Assembly (NCBI GenBank): GCA_900755095.1
Contig: CAAEFE010000025.1
Coordinates: 1 to 48,967 of the forward strand
Direction of reading: 5' to 3'
DNA: 48,967 bases
DNA from: an uncultured Bacteroides sp.
GTDB taxonomy: Bacteria; Bacteroidota; Bacteroidia; Bacteroidales; Bacteroidaceae
In this document: one piece after another, positions 1 to 8,427 of the stretch
How positions within the stretch are numbered: the first letter of the stretch is position 1
Layout of the letters: every line of letters begins with the position of its first letter
Notes under the pieces: model-generated
The model's database searches: none
The model's input: only the letters and a program-made list of their open reading frames with translations
Told to the model about the DNA's origin: nothing
Position numbers and translations under genes: made by a program

Positions 1-7
1 CCTTTGC
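1..7 (+). promoter_or_regulatory. Partial -7 box of the korAB promoter at the window edge
   Basis: The first bases read CCTTTGC. They would complete a Bacteroides -7 element (TAnnTTTG) if the two bases just outside the window are TA. The position, about 55 nt before the korA start, is reasonable. Only six of eight bases are visible. Confidence 0.3.
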
Positions 8-61
8 GCTCACAAATTGAAAGTAAAATCAGTTTTTAAATTAAATATAGTAATTAAAGTT

Positions 62-1912
62 ATGGCAGACGAAATGATGGTTAAAGAATTGGAGGAAGTC
101 GTAGTACGTTTCTCCGGCGACTCCGGCGATGGTATGCAGCTGGCAGGCAACATCTTCTCGAACGTGTCGGCTACGGTAGGAAATGACATCTGTACATTCC
201 CCGACTATCCGGCAGACATCCGTGCCCCGCAAGGTTCACTGACCGGTGTTTCCGGTTTTCAGATCCACGTAGGCGCAGGACAGGTGTACACTCCAGGAGA
301 CCGTTGCCACGTATTAGTAGCGATGAACCCCTCCGCACTGAAAACACAAATCAAATTCTGTAAACCGCAAGGACTTATCATTACCGACTCCGACTCGTTC
401 GAAGCCAGAGACCTGGAAAAAGCACAATTTAAGACCAACAATCCTTTTGAAGAATTAGGCGTTAAACAAGAAGTGCTGGAAGTGCCCATCTCTTCTATGT
501 GCAAAGAAAGTCTGAAAGATTCCGGACTGGACAATAAAACGATTCTCCGTTGCAAGAATATGTTTGCGCTCGGACTGGTTTGCTGGCTGTTCAACCGCAA
601 TCTGGCAGCAGCGGAAAAGATGCTGCGCGAGAAGTTCGCCAAGAAACCGGAAATCGCAGAAGCAAATATTAAGGTATTGAACGATGGCTACAACTACGGT
701 GCCAACACACACGCTTCTACCTCTACTTATAAGATTGAAAGCAAAGCTCCGAAATCAAAAGGGCTTTATACAGATATTAATGGTAACAAGGCAACATCTT
801 ACGGATTGATTGCCGCAGCCGAAAAAGCCGGTCTGGAACTGTATCTGGGTTCATACCCGATCACTCCGGCTACCGATATTCTGCATGAATTGGCCAAGCA
901 TAAATCACTGGGAGTAAAAACCGTACAGTGCGAAGACGAAATCGCCGGTTGTGCTTCTGCCGTTGGTGCAGCTTTTGCAGGTGCGCTGGCAGTAACGACA
1001 ACTTCCGGTCCGGGCATCTGCCTGAAAAGTGAGGCGATGAACTTGGCCGTTATCGGCGAACTTCCGTTGGTGATTGTCAACGTACAGCGTGGTGGTCCGT
1101 CTACGGGTCTGCCTACCAAATCGGAACAGACCGACTTGCTGCAAGCACTCTACGGTCGTAACGGCGAAAGCCCGATGCCGGTTATCGCCGCCACTTCACC
1201 GACCAACTGTTTCGATGCCGCCTACATGGCAGCCAAAATTGCTTTGGAACACATGACTCCGGTCGTATTGCTGACAGATGCTTTCGTTGCCAACGGCTCT
1301 GCCGCATGGAAACTTCCCGATCTGAATGACTACCCTGCCATCAACCCTCCGTATGTAACTCCGGACATGGCGGGCAACTGGACCCCGTACCAACGTAACG
1401 AAGAAACAGGCGCACGCTACTGGGCGACTCCGGGAACAGAAGGCTTCATGCACCGTATCGGTGGGCTTGAAAAGAGTAACGAAACCGGCGCTATCTCTAC
1501 CGAACCCGAAAACCACAACAAGATGGTTCACCTGCGTCAGGCAAAAGTGGACAAGATTGCAGACTACATCCCCGAACTTGAAGTGCTGGGCGACGAAGAC
1601 GCAGACTTGCTGATTGTAGGCTGGGGCGGTACCTACGGACATCTCCGTCTGGCTATGGACTTCATGCGCGAACATGGAAAGAAGGTTGCATTCGCACACT
1701 TCCAGTACATCAACCCGCTGCCGAAGAATACAGCCGACGTATTACGTAAATATAAGAAGATCGTAGTAGCCGAACAGAATCTGGGACAATTTGCCGGTTA
1801 CCTGCGTATGAAAGTACCCGGACTGAATATCAGCCAGTTCAACCAAGTGAAAGGACAGCCTTTCGTTACGAGAGAATTGATAGATGCATTTACTAAATTA
1901 TTGGAGGAATAA
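62..1912 (+). CDS. korA: 2-oxoacid:ferredoxin oxidoreductase, fused gamma-alpha subunit
   Basis: With KorB this cytoplasmic enzyme would oxidatively decarboxylate a 2-oxoacid, most likely 2-oxoglutarate, to acyl-CoA and reduce ferredoxin. The N-terminal third, starting around VVVRFSGDSGDGMQ, is the gamma (CoA-side) domain. From about residue 225 the protein has the alpha/pyrimidine-binding domain with LGSYPITPATDILHEL and TTTSGPGICLKSEA, followed by the C-terminal transketolase-like domain near the end (VVAEQNLGQFAGYL). The length, about 616 aa, fits gamma-alpha fusions. I chose the ATG at 62 because the frame extends 15 codons upstream into A/T-rich leader with no homology, and MADEMMVKELEEVVVRF is the natural start. 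The stop lies 3 nt before korB, so the two genes are cotranscribed. Which 2-oxoacid is used cannot be read from the sequence. Confidence 0.93.
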   Translation: MADEMMVKELEEVVVRFSGDSGDGMQLAGNIFSNVSATVGNDICTFPDYPADIRAPQGSLTGVSGFQIHVGAGQVYTPGDRCHVLVAMNPSALKTQIKFCKPQGLIITDSDSFEARDLEKAQFKTNNPFEELGVKQEVLEVPISSMCKESLKDSGLDNKTILRCKNMFALGLVCWLFNRNLAAAEKMLREKFAKKPEIAEANIKVLNDGYNYGANTHASTSTYKIESKAPKSKGLYTDINGNKATSYGLIAAAEKAGLELYLGSYPITPATDILHELAKHKSLGVKTVQCEDEIAGCASAVGAAFAGALAVTTTSGPGICLKSEAMNLAVIGELPLVIVNVQRGGPSTGLPTKSEQTDLLQALYGRNGESPMPVIAATSPTNCFDAAYMAAKIALEHMTPVVLLTDAFVANGSAAWKLPDLNDYPAINPPYVTPDMAGNWTPYQRNEETGARYWATPGTEGFMHRIGGLEKSNETGAISTEPENHNKMVHLRQAKVDKIADYIPELEVLGDEDADLLIVGWGGTYGHLRLAMDFMREHGKKVAFAHFQYINPLPKNTADVLRKYKKIVVAEQNLGQFAGYLRMKVPGLNISQFNQVKGQPFVTRELIDAFTKLLEE

Positions 1913-1915
1913 GAG

Positions 1916-2926
1916 ATGAGCGATAAAGTATATACCGTACAAGATTATAAATCAGGTCAGCCTCGCTGGTGTCCGGGATGCGGTGACCACGCTTTCCTGA
2001 ACTCACTGCACAAGGCAATGGCCGAACTGGGAGTAGCTCCGCACAATATCGCCGTAATTTCCGGTATCGGTTGCTCTTCCCGTCTGCCTTATTATGTAAA
2101 TACGTATGGCTTCCATACCATCCACGGACGTGCCGCTGCCGTTGCAACAGGTGCCAAAGTGGCTAATCCGGATTTGACTATCTGGCAGATTTCCGGTGAC
2201 GGTGACGGTCTAGCTATCGGTGGTAACCACTTCATCCACGCTGTTCGTCGTAACATCGACCTGAACATGATTCTGTTGAACAACCGTATCTACGGACTGA
2301 CCAAAGGACAGTATTCACCGACTTCCGAACGCGGATTCGTCAGCAAATCGTCTCCTTACGGAACGGTAGAAGACCCTTTCCATCCGGCAGAACTGGCATT
2401 CGGCGCACGCGGACGTTTCTTTGCACGTTGTATCGCTGTAGACGGCGCCGCTTCTGTAGAGGTTCTGAAAGCAGCTGCCAACCACAAGGGTGCATCCGTT
2501 GTGGAAGTTCTGCAGAACTGCGTAATCTTCAATGACGGAACTCACGCTTCTGTTGCAACAAAGGAAGGACGCGCAAAGAATGCAATCTATCTGGAACACG
2601 GCAAACCGATGCTGTTCGGTGAAAACAAAGAGTTCGGATTGATGCAGGAAGGTTTCGGACTGAAAGTGGTAAAACTTGGCGAGAATGGCATCACAGAAAA
2701 AGATATTCTGATTCACGATGCTCATTGCCAGGACAATACTCTTCAGTTGAAGCTGGCTTTGATGGAAGGCCCCGATTTCCCGATTGCACTCGGTGTGATT
2801 CGTGAGGTAGAGGCACCTACCTACAATGACGCTGTAGCAGAACAGATTGAAGAAGTCAAAGGCAAGAAGAAATATCATAATTTCCAGGAGTTGCTGATGA
2901 CAAACGATACTTGGGAAGTGAAGTAA
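1916..2926 (+). CDS. korB: 2-oxoacid:ferredoxin oxidoreductase, beta subunit
   Basis: This is the thiamine-diphosphate and iron-sulfur subunit partnering KorA. Cysteines at 19 and 22 (WCPGCG), at 53 (GIGCS) and in VVEVLQNC near residue 200 are positioned like the four ligands of the single [4Fe-4S] cluster in short beta subunits. The ThDP/Mg motif is GDGDG at 94-98, followed by the conserved asparagine in LLNNRIYGLTKGQ. At 336 aa the protein is full length. A GGAGGA sequence at the end of korA sits just ahead of the ATG, an unusually good ribosome-binding site for this genome, and suggests translational coupling. A strong terminator follows. Confidence 0.94.
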   Translation: MSDKVYTVQDYKSGQPRWCPGCGDHAFLNSLHKAMAELGVAPHNIAVISGIGCSSRLPYYVNTYGFHTIHGRAAAVATGAKVANPDLTIWQISGDGDGLAIGGNHFIHAVRRNIDLNMILLNNRIYGLTKGQYSPTSERGFVSKSSPYGTVEDPFHPAELAFGARGRFFARCIAVDGAASVEVLKAAANHKGASVVEVLQNCVIFNDGTHASVATKEGRAKNAIYLEHGKPMLFGENKEFGLMQEGFGLKVVKLGENGITEKDILIHDAHCQDNTLQLKLALMEGPDFPIALGVIREVEAPTYNDAVAEQIEEVKGKKKYHNFQELLMTNDTWEVK

Positions 2927-2949
2927 TTCATTTTACTGAGAAAAAATAG

Positions 2950-2991
2950 AAAAGCGCAGGCAAAGGAGTTCGTCTCCTGCCTGCGCTTTTT
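2950..2991 (+). terminator. Rho-independent terminator after korB, probably bidirectional
   Basis: AAAAGCGCAGGCA pairs with TGCCTGCGCTTTT over 13 bp, with an inner GGAG/CTCC, and is followed by a T run. The opposite strand also leaves the hairpin into a T-rich stretch, so it may stop the leftward operon ending at 3108 as well. Confidence 0.9.
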
Positions 2992-3107
2992 GTTTATATA
3001 GTTTCTACATAAATACATGAAACACTCTGTTCCATTTTAGCAAACTCCTCTACAAAGCACCTACACCTCTGTATTCAAAGGTTATAGCCTTTTTCTTCTT
3101 CAGCCAA

Positions 3108-4334
3108 TTACAGAAGCCGCTTGCTTAAGTAACGCACTGGATACCATACTGACAGGAATCCCACTGCTAAAACAGTAATAAAAATAAGCACTACATCCCA
3201 TGCATGGACGCTTACCGGATAAGCGTCCACCACAAAAGTTCCACCACCTCCGCCAAGGGTAATGATGCCAAACTTCTGCTGAATAAAACATAATATCAAC
3301 CCCAGTATAATACCGGAGATAGCACCAAAGAGAGAGATGAGCCGTCCCTCAAATAAAAAGATACGGGATATCAGTTTATCACTGGCTCCCAGACTGCGCA
3401 AGGTTATGACATCGTCTTTCTTATCCAGAATCAACATAGAAAGAGAACCGATCACATTAAAACAGGCAATCATCAGAATAAAAGTAAGAAACAGATAAGA
3501 GATCAACTTCTCTATTTCCATGATACGGAAAACATCTGCTTGCTGCTGATAACGGTTCTGTACCACAAAGTCATCACCCAGCATTTTTTCTATTTTAGAC
3601 TGTACGGATGATATATTGGTATTCGGTTTCAGTTTCAACTCAATGCCGGAAACCTCTGTCGTATAGTCCAATAAGTTACGAAGGAAATCAAGGGAAGTGA
3701 GAATATAGCTTTCATCATACTTCTGTTGGTTGACCACGAACACAACACCCGGTGAATAAAGATAGTCGCGATTGAAAGAAGCCCCGGGATTCGCCATATT
3801 CACTTTGGCATTACGCTTGGGAAGATACACCTGCAAAGGATCTACGAACGCCAGTCCGGTACCCAAAGTCGAAACCAGTTCCACGCCCATCACCCCATAA
3901 TTCACTATCGAATCATGAAGAATAAACTCGCCGGCTCCGTAAAGAATGCTATCTATTTCGGTTAAATCCTCAAAGTTATCTTCCACGCCTTTCAACACAA
4001 CCATAGCCTGACGGTCTTTATATTGCACCATCGCATTCTCTTCCAACGTCTCTGTAGATACCGAGACATCCGGAAGCGCACAGACCGCACGAATCTTTTC
4101 ATCCTGTCCGTCGAAGACTTTTCCCTCGCGGATGGTAATCTTCAACTGAGGATCAAAAGCTGTGAAAAAGCTGGCTACCATATCCTGAAATCCGTTGAAT
4201 ACGGAAAGCGTGCAGACCAGTGCCAACGTAGCAAGTGCCACCCCGCATACTGATATGCCGGAAATAATATTGATAGCATTATGCTTCTTTTTCGAGAAAA
4301 GATAACGCCGGGCTATGTAGAAGGGAAAATTCAC
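3108..4334 (-). CDS. LolC/LolE-family (FtsX-like) ABC transporter permease
   Basis: This inner-membrane permease of the lipoprotein-releasing (LolCDE) type would extract lipoproteins for transport to the outer membrane. It has the family layout: an N-terminal helix at about 20-46 (INIISGISVCGVALATLAL), a large periplasmic domain, then three C-terminal helices with the FtsX signature (RSLGASDKLISRIFLFEG between helices 2 and 3). The length, 408 aa, is normal. Its ATG overlaps the rbfA stop by 4 bp, so it is the last gene of the aroQ-pyk-rbfA operon. No LolD ATPase is nearby, and the split between LolC- and LolE-like roles cannot be made here. Confidence 0.88.
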   Translation of the reverse strand: MNFPFYIARRYLFSKKKHNAINIISGISVCGVALATLALVCTLSVFNGFQDMVASFFTAFDPQLKITIREGKVFDGQDEKIRAVCALPDVSVSTETLEENAMVQYKDRQAMVVLKGVEDNFEDLTEIDSILYGAGEFILHDSIVNYGVMGVELVSTLGTGLAFVDPLQVYLPKRNAKVNMANPGASFNRDYLYSPGVVFVVNQQKYDESYILTSLDFLRNLLDYTTEVSGIELKLKPNTNISSVQSKIEKMLGDDFVVQNRYQQQADVFRIMEIEKLISYLFLTFILMIACFNVIGSLSMLILDKKDDVITLRSLGASDKLISRIFLFEGRLISLFGAISGIILGLILCFIQQKFGIITLGGGGGTFVVDAYPVSVHAWDVVLIFITVLAVGFLSVWYPVRYLSKRLL

Positions 4335-4663
4335 TTCAGCAAAGAATCAATCTTCTCAATATAATCCAGTGAGTCGTCCACGAAGAACTTCAATTCGGGA
4401 ATAATCCGTAATTGATGACGCACACGGGTTCCGAGCTCAAAGCGAATGGACTTCATGTTCTCATTGATATTCTTCACCATTTCTTCTGCTTTCTCTGACG
4501 GGAAAACGCTCAGGTACACGCGCGCAATACTCATATCAGGACTGATACGAACTGCGCTGACCGATATTAATATACCTGGCATTGCCTTTGTCTGAAGCAG
4601 GAATATCTCGCTCAGCTCCTTCTGTAACAGGCGGGATATCTTATTCTGTCTGGTTGTTTCCAT
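4331..4663 (-). CDS. rbfA: 30S ribosome-binding factor A
   Basis: RbfA is a small KH-type protein that assists maturation of the 16S rRNA 5' end and cold adaptation. The N-terminal RQNKISRLLQKELSEIF, the central ISVSAVRISPDMSIARVYLSVFP and the C-terminal LGTRVRHQLRIIPELKFFVDDSLDY are typical, and 110 aa is the usual size. It overlaps the downstream permease by 4 bp and starts 16 nt after the methyltransferase stop. This rbfA-permease order is, from memory, common in Bacteroides. Confidence 0.92.
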   Translation of the reverse strand: METTRQNKISRLLQKELSEIFLLQTKAMPGILISVSAVRISPDMSIARVYLSVFPSEKAEEMVKNINENMKSIRFELGTRVRHQLRIIPELKFFVDDSLDYIEKIDSLLK

Positions 4664-4679
4664 AAATTTACTCCTTATC

Positions 4680-5318
4680 TTACTTTTTTCTTATTATAGT
4701 TAACCCATCACGCAAAGGCAGGATTACTTTCTCCACCCGGTCGTCCGTCACAAGGGCGTCATTGAATGCTTTGATGCCAATGGTCTGCGTATCCGCACTA
4801 CGAGATTGTTCCAACACATGACCATCCCACAATGTATTGTCGGCAATGATATACCCACCTGTGGAAAGATGCTTTAAAACCATCTCGTAATAATCGATAT
4901 ATTTACGTTTATCACCGTCAATGAAGGCCAGATCGAACGTAACGCCCAAATGAGGAACAAGCTCCAAGGCATCTCCTATATAAAAGCGAATCTTGTCCGC
5001 AAAAGGAGAATTCTCCAGCCAGGGACGGGTAAAGTCCTCTTGTTCATCATTAATTTCAAACGTATGCAACATTCCGCCCTCCGACAAGCCTTCCGCCAGA
5101 CAAAGGGCAGAATAACCGCTATACGTTCCGATCTCCAGTATATGCCGGGGGCGAATCATCTCCACAAACATTTTCAGCATCCGCCCCTGTAAATGCCCGG
5201 AAGCCATACGGGGACGAAGCAGTTTCACATGCGTATCCCGGTAGAGTGCCTTCAGATAGTCACTTTCCGCATCGATATGCTGCAAAATATATTCATCAAT
5301 AGATTCAGTCTCCTGCAT
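4680..5318 (-). CDS. SAM-dependent O-methyltransferase (family 3, catechol-OMT-like)
   Basis: This is a class I methyltransferase with the small-molecule O-methyltransferase signature. Motif I is EIGTYSGYSALCLA at 62-75, the acidic metal/SAM residues lie in FIDGDKRKY at 133-140, and the metal-ligand motif is DNTLWDGHV at 160-168. At 212 aa it matches bacterial family-3 enzymes acting on catechol-like groups in a divalent-metal-dependent way. The substrate is unknown. It sits between pyk and rbfA in the leftward operon with gaps of 25 and 16 nt, which says little about its role. Confidence 0.85.
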   Translation of the reverse strand: MQETESIDEYILQHIDAESDYLKALYRDTHVKLLRPRMASGHLQGRMLKMFVEMIRPRHILEIGTYSGYSALCLAEGLSEGGMLHTFEINDEQEDFTRPWLENSPFADKIRFYIGDALELVPHLGVTFDLAFIDGDKRKYIDYYEMVLKHLSTGGYIIADNTLWDGHVLEQSRSADTQTIGIKAFNDALVTDDRVEKVILPLRDGLTIIRKK

Positions 5319-5343
5319 AAAAACCTTATTTTAGATGTAACAG

Positions 5344-6801
5344 TTAGAGATAACGATTGTTGTTAGGCAATACAGTTTCTCCCGCATGTTTCAACGCATC
5401 TTCCACGACATTGATTTCGAGGAATGAAGTTTGTGTACCTGCCTTACCGCTACTCAAATATCCTACCATATCAGTCGGCTGCAAACGTCCTTCCTTCAAC
5501 AGGCGGCGCAAAGCGGCAAAATAATATTCCTGTCCGTTGGCCAACTCCGGCATATAGATTGCTTCCACTCCATAAGAAAGTGCCAGATGACGCATGGTCT
5601 TTTCTTTATAGCAGATAGCCAATACCGGGAATTTACCACGGAAAGCTGCCAGATTACGGGCGGTCCGTCCGCTATAGCTGTCTGTGATGATAGCACGTAT
5701 CTTCAGTTTCGATGTAGCTTTCACTGCCTGTTTAGCAAGGAAGGCCGTTACATCGTTACTGTTTTCGTTCAACGGGATACGGATATCATTCTCTTCCAGT
5801 TTATCTTTTTCAGCCTGGGCCGCGATCTTGGTCATTGTCTTGACTGCATCTACCGGATATTTGCCATAAGCAGTCTCACCGCTCAACATCAGAGCATCCG
5901 TACGATAGTAGATTGCATTCGCGATATCGGTCACTTCCGCGCGGGTCGGACGAGGATTGTTGATCATGGTATGAAGCATCTGAGTCGCAACGATCACCGG
6001 TTTCTTTGCCAGGATACATTTGCGGATCAGCACACGCTGGATACCCGGAATACGTTCCTGCGGCACTTCGATACCCAGGTCACCACGGGCTACCATCACG
6101 CCGTCCGCCACTTCAAGAATCTCGTCGATGTTGTCCACCCCTTCCTGATTCTCAATCTTGGCAATAATCCGGATATCACTATTGTGAGCATCCAGAATTT
6201 CACGGATATCAAGTACGTCCTGACGGTTGCGCACGAAAGAGTGAGCGATGAAATCAATATCCTTTTCAATCGCGTAAAGTATATTGTTACGGTCTTTCTC
6301 TGTCAATGAAGGAAGATTGATACGAACACCCGGGACGTTCACGCTCTTGCGGCTTCCCAACGTTGCATCGTTTTTCACTTCGCAAAGCAGATAATCGGCT
6401 GTCTTATCGATTACTTCCAGTTCAAGATCACCATCGTCAATCAGAACCAGACCTCCGATATTCAAATCGTTCACAAAGTTAGGATACGAAACAGCGATAC
6501 ATTCACGAGTCGTCTCCTGATCAGGATTGCCGACAATCTTTACTTTATCACCTATCTGATATGGAATCGGTTCCGCATTGGCAGTTGTACGTACTTCCGG
6601 TCCTTTGGTATCCATGAGGATTGCAATCCGGTTGGATACGGAACGTACATTGGCAATCAACGCTTCAAAACCTTCACGGCTAGCGTGAGCCGTATTCATA
6701 CGTACCACATTCATCCCAGCTTCAAACAGCTGTTTTATAAAGTCCACATCGCAACGTCTGTCCGAAATGGATGCGACGATTTTTGTCTGTTTCAGTAACA
6801 T
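5344..6801 (-). CDS. pyk: Pyruvate kinase
   Basis: Pyruvate kinase makes pyruvate and ATP from phosphoenolpyruvate and ADP. Clear landmarks are the N-terminal TKIVASISDRRCD with NVVRMNTAHAS, the B-domain entry MDTKGPEVRT, the active-site lysine/acid segment IIAKIENQEGVDNI, the metal site MVARGDLGIEVP, and ATQMLHTMINNPRPTRAEV. The C-terminal allosteric domain is complete at 485 aa. It lies 31 nt downstream of aroQ and 25 nt upstream of the methyltransferase. The opposite strand carries long open frames that are only its shadow. Confidence 0.95.
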   Translation of the reverse strand: MLLKQTKIVASISDRRCDVDFIKQLFEAGMNVVRMNTAHASREGFEALIANVRSVSNRIAILMDTKGPEVRTTANAEPIPYQIGDKVKIVGNPDQETTRECIAVSYPNFVNDLNIGGLVLIDDGDLELEVIDKTADYLLCEVKNDATLGSRKSVNVPGVRINLPSLTEKDRNNILYAIEKDIDFIAHSFVRNRQDVLDIREILDAHNSDIRIIAKIENQEGVDNIDEILEVADGVMVARGDLGIEVPQERIPGIQRVLIRKCILAKKPVIVATQMLHTMINNPRPTRAEVTDIANAIYYRTDALMLSGETAYGKYPVDAVKTMTKIAAQAEKDKLEENDIRIPLNENSNDVTAFLAKQAVKATSKLKIRAIITDSYSGRTARNLAAFRGKFPVLAICYKEKTMRHLALSYGVEAIYMPELANGQEYYFAALRRLLKEGRLQPTDMVGYLSSGKAGTQTSFLEINVVEDALKHAGETVLPNNNRYL

Positions 6802-6832
6802 AGCCTTTTTACCTATTTAATATATTAATACC

Positions 6833-7255
6833 TTATTTATTACCTAACAAAGCCTCCAGAGCCAAACGATACGAGTTCAGCCCGAAGCCACAGATCACTC
6901 CTTTGCATGCGCAGGCGATCATAGATACATGCCGGAAAGACTCACGGCTATGTACATTAGAAATATGTACCTCGATCACCGGAGAAGTCACAGAACGAAT
7001 GGCATCCTGCAGAGCGATGGAGGTATGTGTATAAGCGCCGGCATTCAGAATGATGCCGTCTACCTCAAAACCTACCTGCTGAATGCAGTCAATCATTTCT
7101 CCCTCAATGTTCGATTGAAAATAGTCGATCTCCAAATCAGCATATCTTTTACGAAGCTCAGCCAGATAGTCTTCAAATGTAACACTTCCGTATATGGAAG
7201 GTTCACGTTTGCCCAACAGATTGATGTTCGGGCCATTAATAATTTGTATTCTCAT
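6833..7255 (-). CDS. aroQ: Type II 3-dehydroquinate dehydratase
   Basis: The enzyme dehydrates 3-dehydroquinate to 3-dehydroshikimate in the shikimate pathway. The N-terminal INGPNINLLGKREPSIYG carries the flexible-loop Arg17 and catalytic Tyr22. NAGAYTHTSIAL and the catalytic-His segment EVHISNVHSRESFRHVS follow. The length, 140 aa, is typical of the dodecameric type II enzymes. It is the first gene of the leftward operon and has its own -7 box at 7312-7319. Confidence 0.95.
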   Translation of the reverse strand: MRIQIINGPNINLLGKREPSIYGSVTFEDYLAELRKRYADLEIDYFQSNIEGEMIDCIQQVGFEVDGIILNAGAYTHTSIALQDAIRSVTSPVIEVHISNVHSRESFRHVSMIACACKGVICGFGLNSYRLALEALLGNK

Positions 7256-7277
7256 CGCCGTAGTCCTGCTTTTTTAA

Positions 7278-7285
7278 TACCTTTG
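7278..7285 (+). promoter_or_regulatory. -7 box of the xerD promoter
   Basis: TACCTTTG matches the Bacteroides -7 consensus TAnnTTTG exactly. Transcription would start near 7292, about 38 nt before the xerD ATG. Confidence 0.6.
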
Positions 7286-7311
7286 TATCCAAAGAACAAT
7301 ATTTCAGGCTA

Positions 7312-7319
7312 CAAAGGTA
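7312..7319 (-). promoter_or_regulatory. -7 box of the aroQ operon promoter
   Basis: On the minus strand this reads TACCTTTG, the same octamer as the opposing xerD box 34 bp away. The start site would fall near 7305, about 50 nt before aroQ. The two divergent transcripts would overlap by roughly a dozen bases at their 5' ends. Confidence 0.6.
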
Positions 7320-7329
7320 GAAAAAAGAA

Positions 7330-8289
7330 ATGGAAATCAACGAAAAAAACAAGAAGAAGGAGCAACAAGCACTGATAATCAGAAAGTACCAGCAGTACCT
7401 CAAGCTGGAAAAGTCTTTATCCCCCAATACATTGGACGCTTATCTGACCGATCTGGATAAACTGATGAGTTTTCTGACTCTGGAAGGGATAGATGTTCTT
7501 GAAGTATGCCTGTCCGATCTCCAGCGTTTCGCTGCGGGATTGCATGACATCGGCATTCATCCTCGTTCTCAGGCACGCATTTTATCCGGCATCAAGTCCT
7601 TCTTCCGTTTCCTTATTATGGCGGATTATCTGGAGGCTGATCCCAGCGAACTGCTGGAAGGTCCCAAGATAGGATTAAAACTCCCCGAAGTGCTGACCGT
7701 AGAAGAGATCGACAACATCATCTCCTCCGTAGACCGCAGCAAAGCCGAAGGACAGCGCAACAGAGCTATTCTGGAAACATTATACAGCTGCGGACTCCGT
7801 GTATCCGAACTTGTCAGCCTCAAATTATCCGATCTCTATTTTGATGAAGGCTTCATCAAAATAGAAGGCAAAGGAAGCAAGCAACGTCTTGTTCCCATTT
7901 CCCCCCGTGCCATTAACGAGATCAAACTTTATTTCTTGGACCGCAACCGGATAGAAGTTAAAAAAGACTATGAAGATTTTGTGTTTGTCAGCCAGCGGAG
8001 AGGCAAATCACTTTCCCGGATTATGATCTTTCATATGATAAAAGAATTAGCACAAAATGCGGGTATCACCAAAAACATCAGTCCGCACACTTTCCGACAC
8101 TCCTTTGCCACTCATTTACTGGAAGGTGGCGCCAATTTACGGGCCATCCAATGCATGCTCGGACACGAATCGATTGCGACGACCGAAATTTATACCCATA
8201 TCGACCGAAACATGCTTCGCAGCGAGATTATCGAGCATCATCCCCGAAATATCAAGTATCGGCGAGAAAAAGAGTCGGGTTTTCATTAA
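7330..8289 (+). CDS. xerD: Tyrosine site-specific recombinase XerD (chromosome dimer resolution)
   Basis: This is an XerC/D-type recombinase. An N-terminal SAM-like core-binding domain (about 15-105) is followed by the catalytic domain, with all active-site residues visible: Arg157 (CGLRVSEL), Lys181 (IEGKGSKQR), His253 and Arg256 (SPHTFRHSFATHLLEGG), His279 (LGHESI) and nucleophile Tyr288 (TTEIYTHID). The single-copy context among housekeeping genes and divergence from aroQ argue for the chromosomal dimer-resolution enzyme rather than a phage or transposon integrase. Choosing XerD over XerC rests on general resemblance only. Confidence 0.85.
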   Translation: MEINEKNKKKEQQALIIRKYQQYLKLEKSLSPNTLDAYLTDLDKLMSFLTLEGIDVLEVCLSDLQRFAAGLHDIGIHPRSQARILSGIKSFFRFLIMADYLEADPSELLEGPKIGLKLPEVLTVEEIDNIISSVDRSKAEGQRNRAILETLYSCGLRVSELVSLKLSDLYFDEGFIKIEGKGSKQRLVPISPRAINEIKLYFLDRNRIEVKKDYEDFVFVSQRRGKSLSRIMIFHMIKELAQNAGITKNISPHTFRHSFATHLLEGGANLRAIQCMLGHESIATTEIYTHIDRNMLRSEIIEHHPRNIKYRREKESGFH

Positions 8290-8337
8290 ATTATGATAAA
8301 AACCTCCTGCTAACTACATAATTATATTAAGAATTAA

Positions 8338-8345
8338 TATCTTTG
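8338..8345 (+). promoter_or_regulatory. -7 box upstream of the OmpA-like/TPR lipoprotein gene
   Basis: TATCTTTG matches TAnnTTTG exactly. It implies a 5' untranslated region of about 75 nt before the ATG at 8428. Confidence 0.55.
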
Positions 8346-8427
8346 CGATGTTTTTCCTTTATTAGGATTGAAAAGGGGTTATAAATATGACGATATTTCA
8401 ATTACAAACATTTAATTTATACCTAAA

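Noticed and set aside
2092..2878. Antisense frames under korB
   Set aside because: They lie wholly within korB, whose cofactor motifs are unambiguous.
5431..6309. 292-codon open frame opposite pyk
   Set aside because: It is antisense to a clearly identified pyruvate kinase, has a low-complexity shadow-like composition and no protein family resemblance.
7330..8289. xerD read as a mobile-element integrase
   Set aside because: No attachment-site repeats, excisionase or cargo surround it; it diverges from a housekeeping operon.
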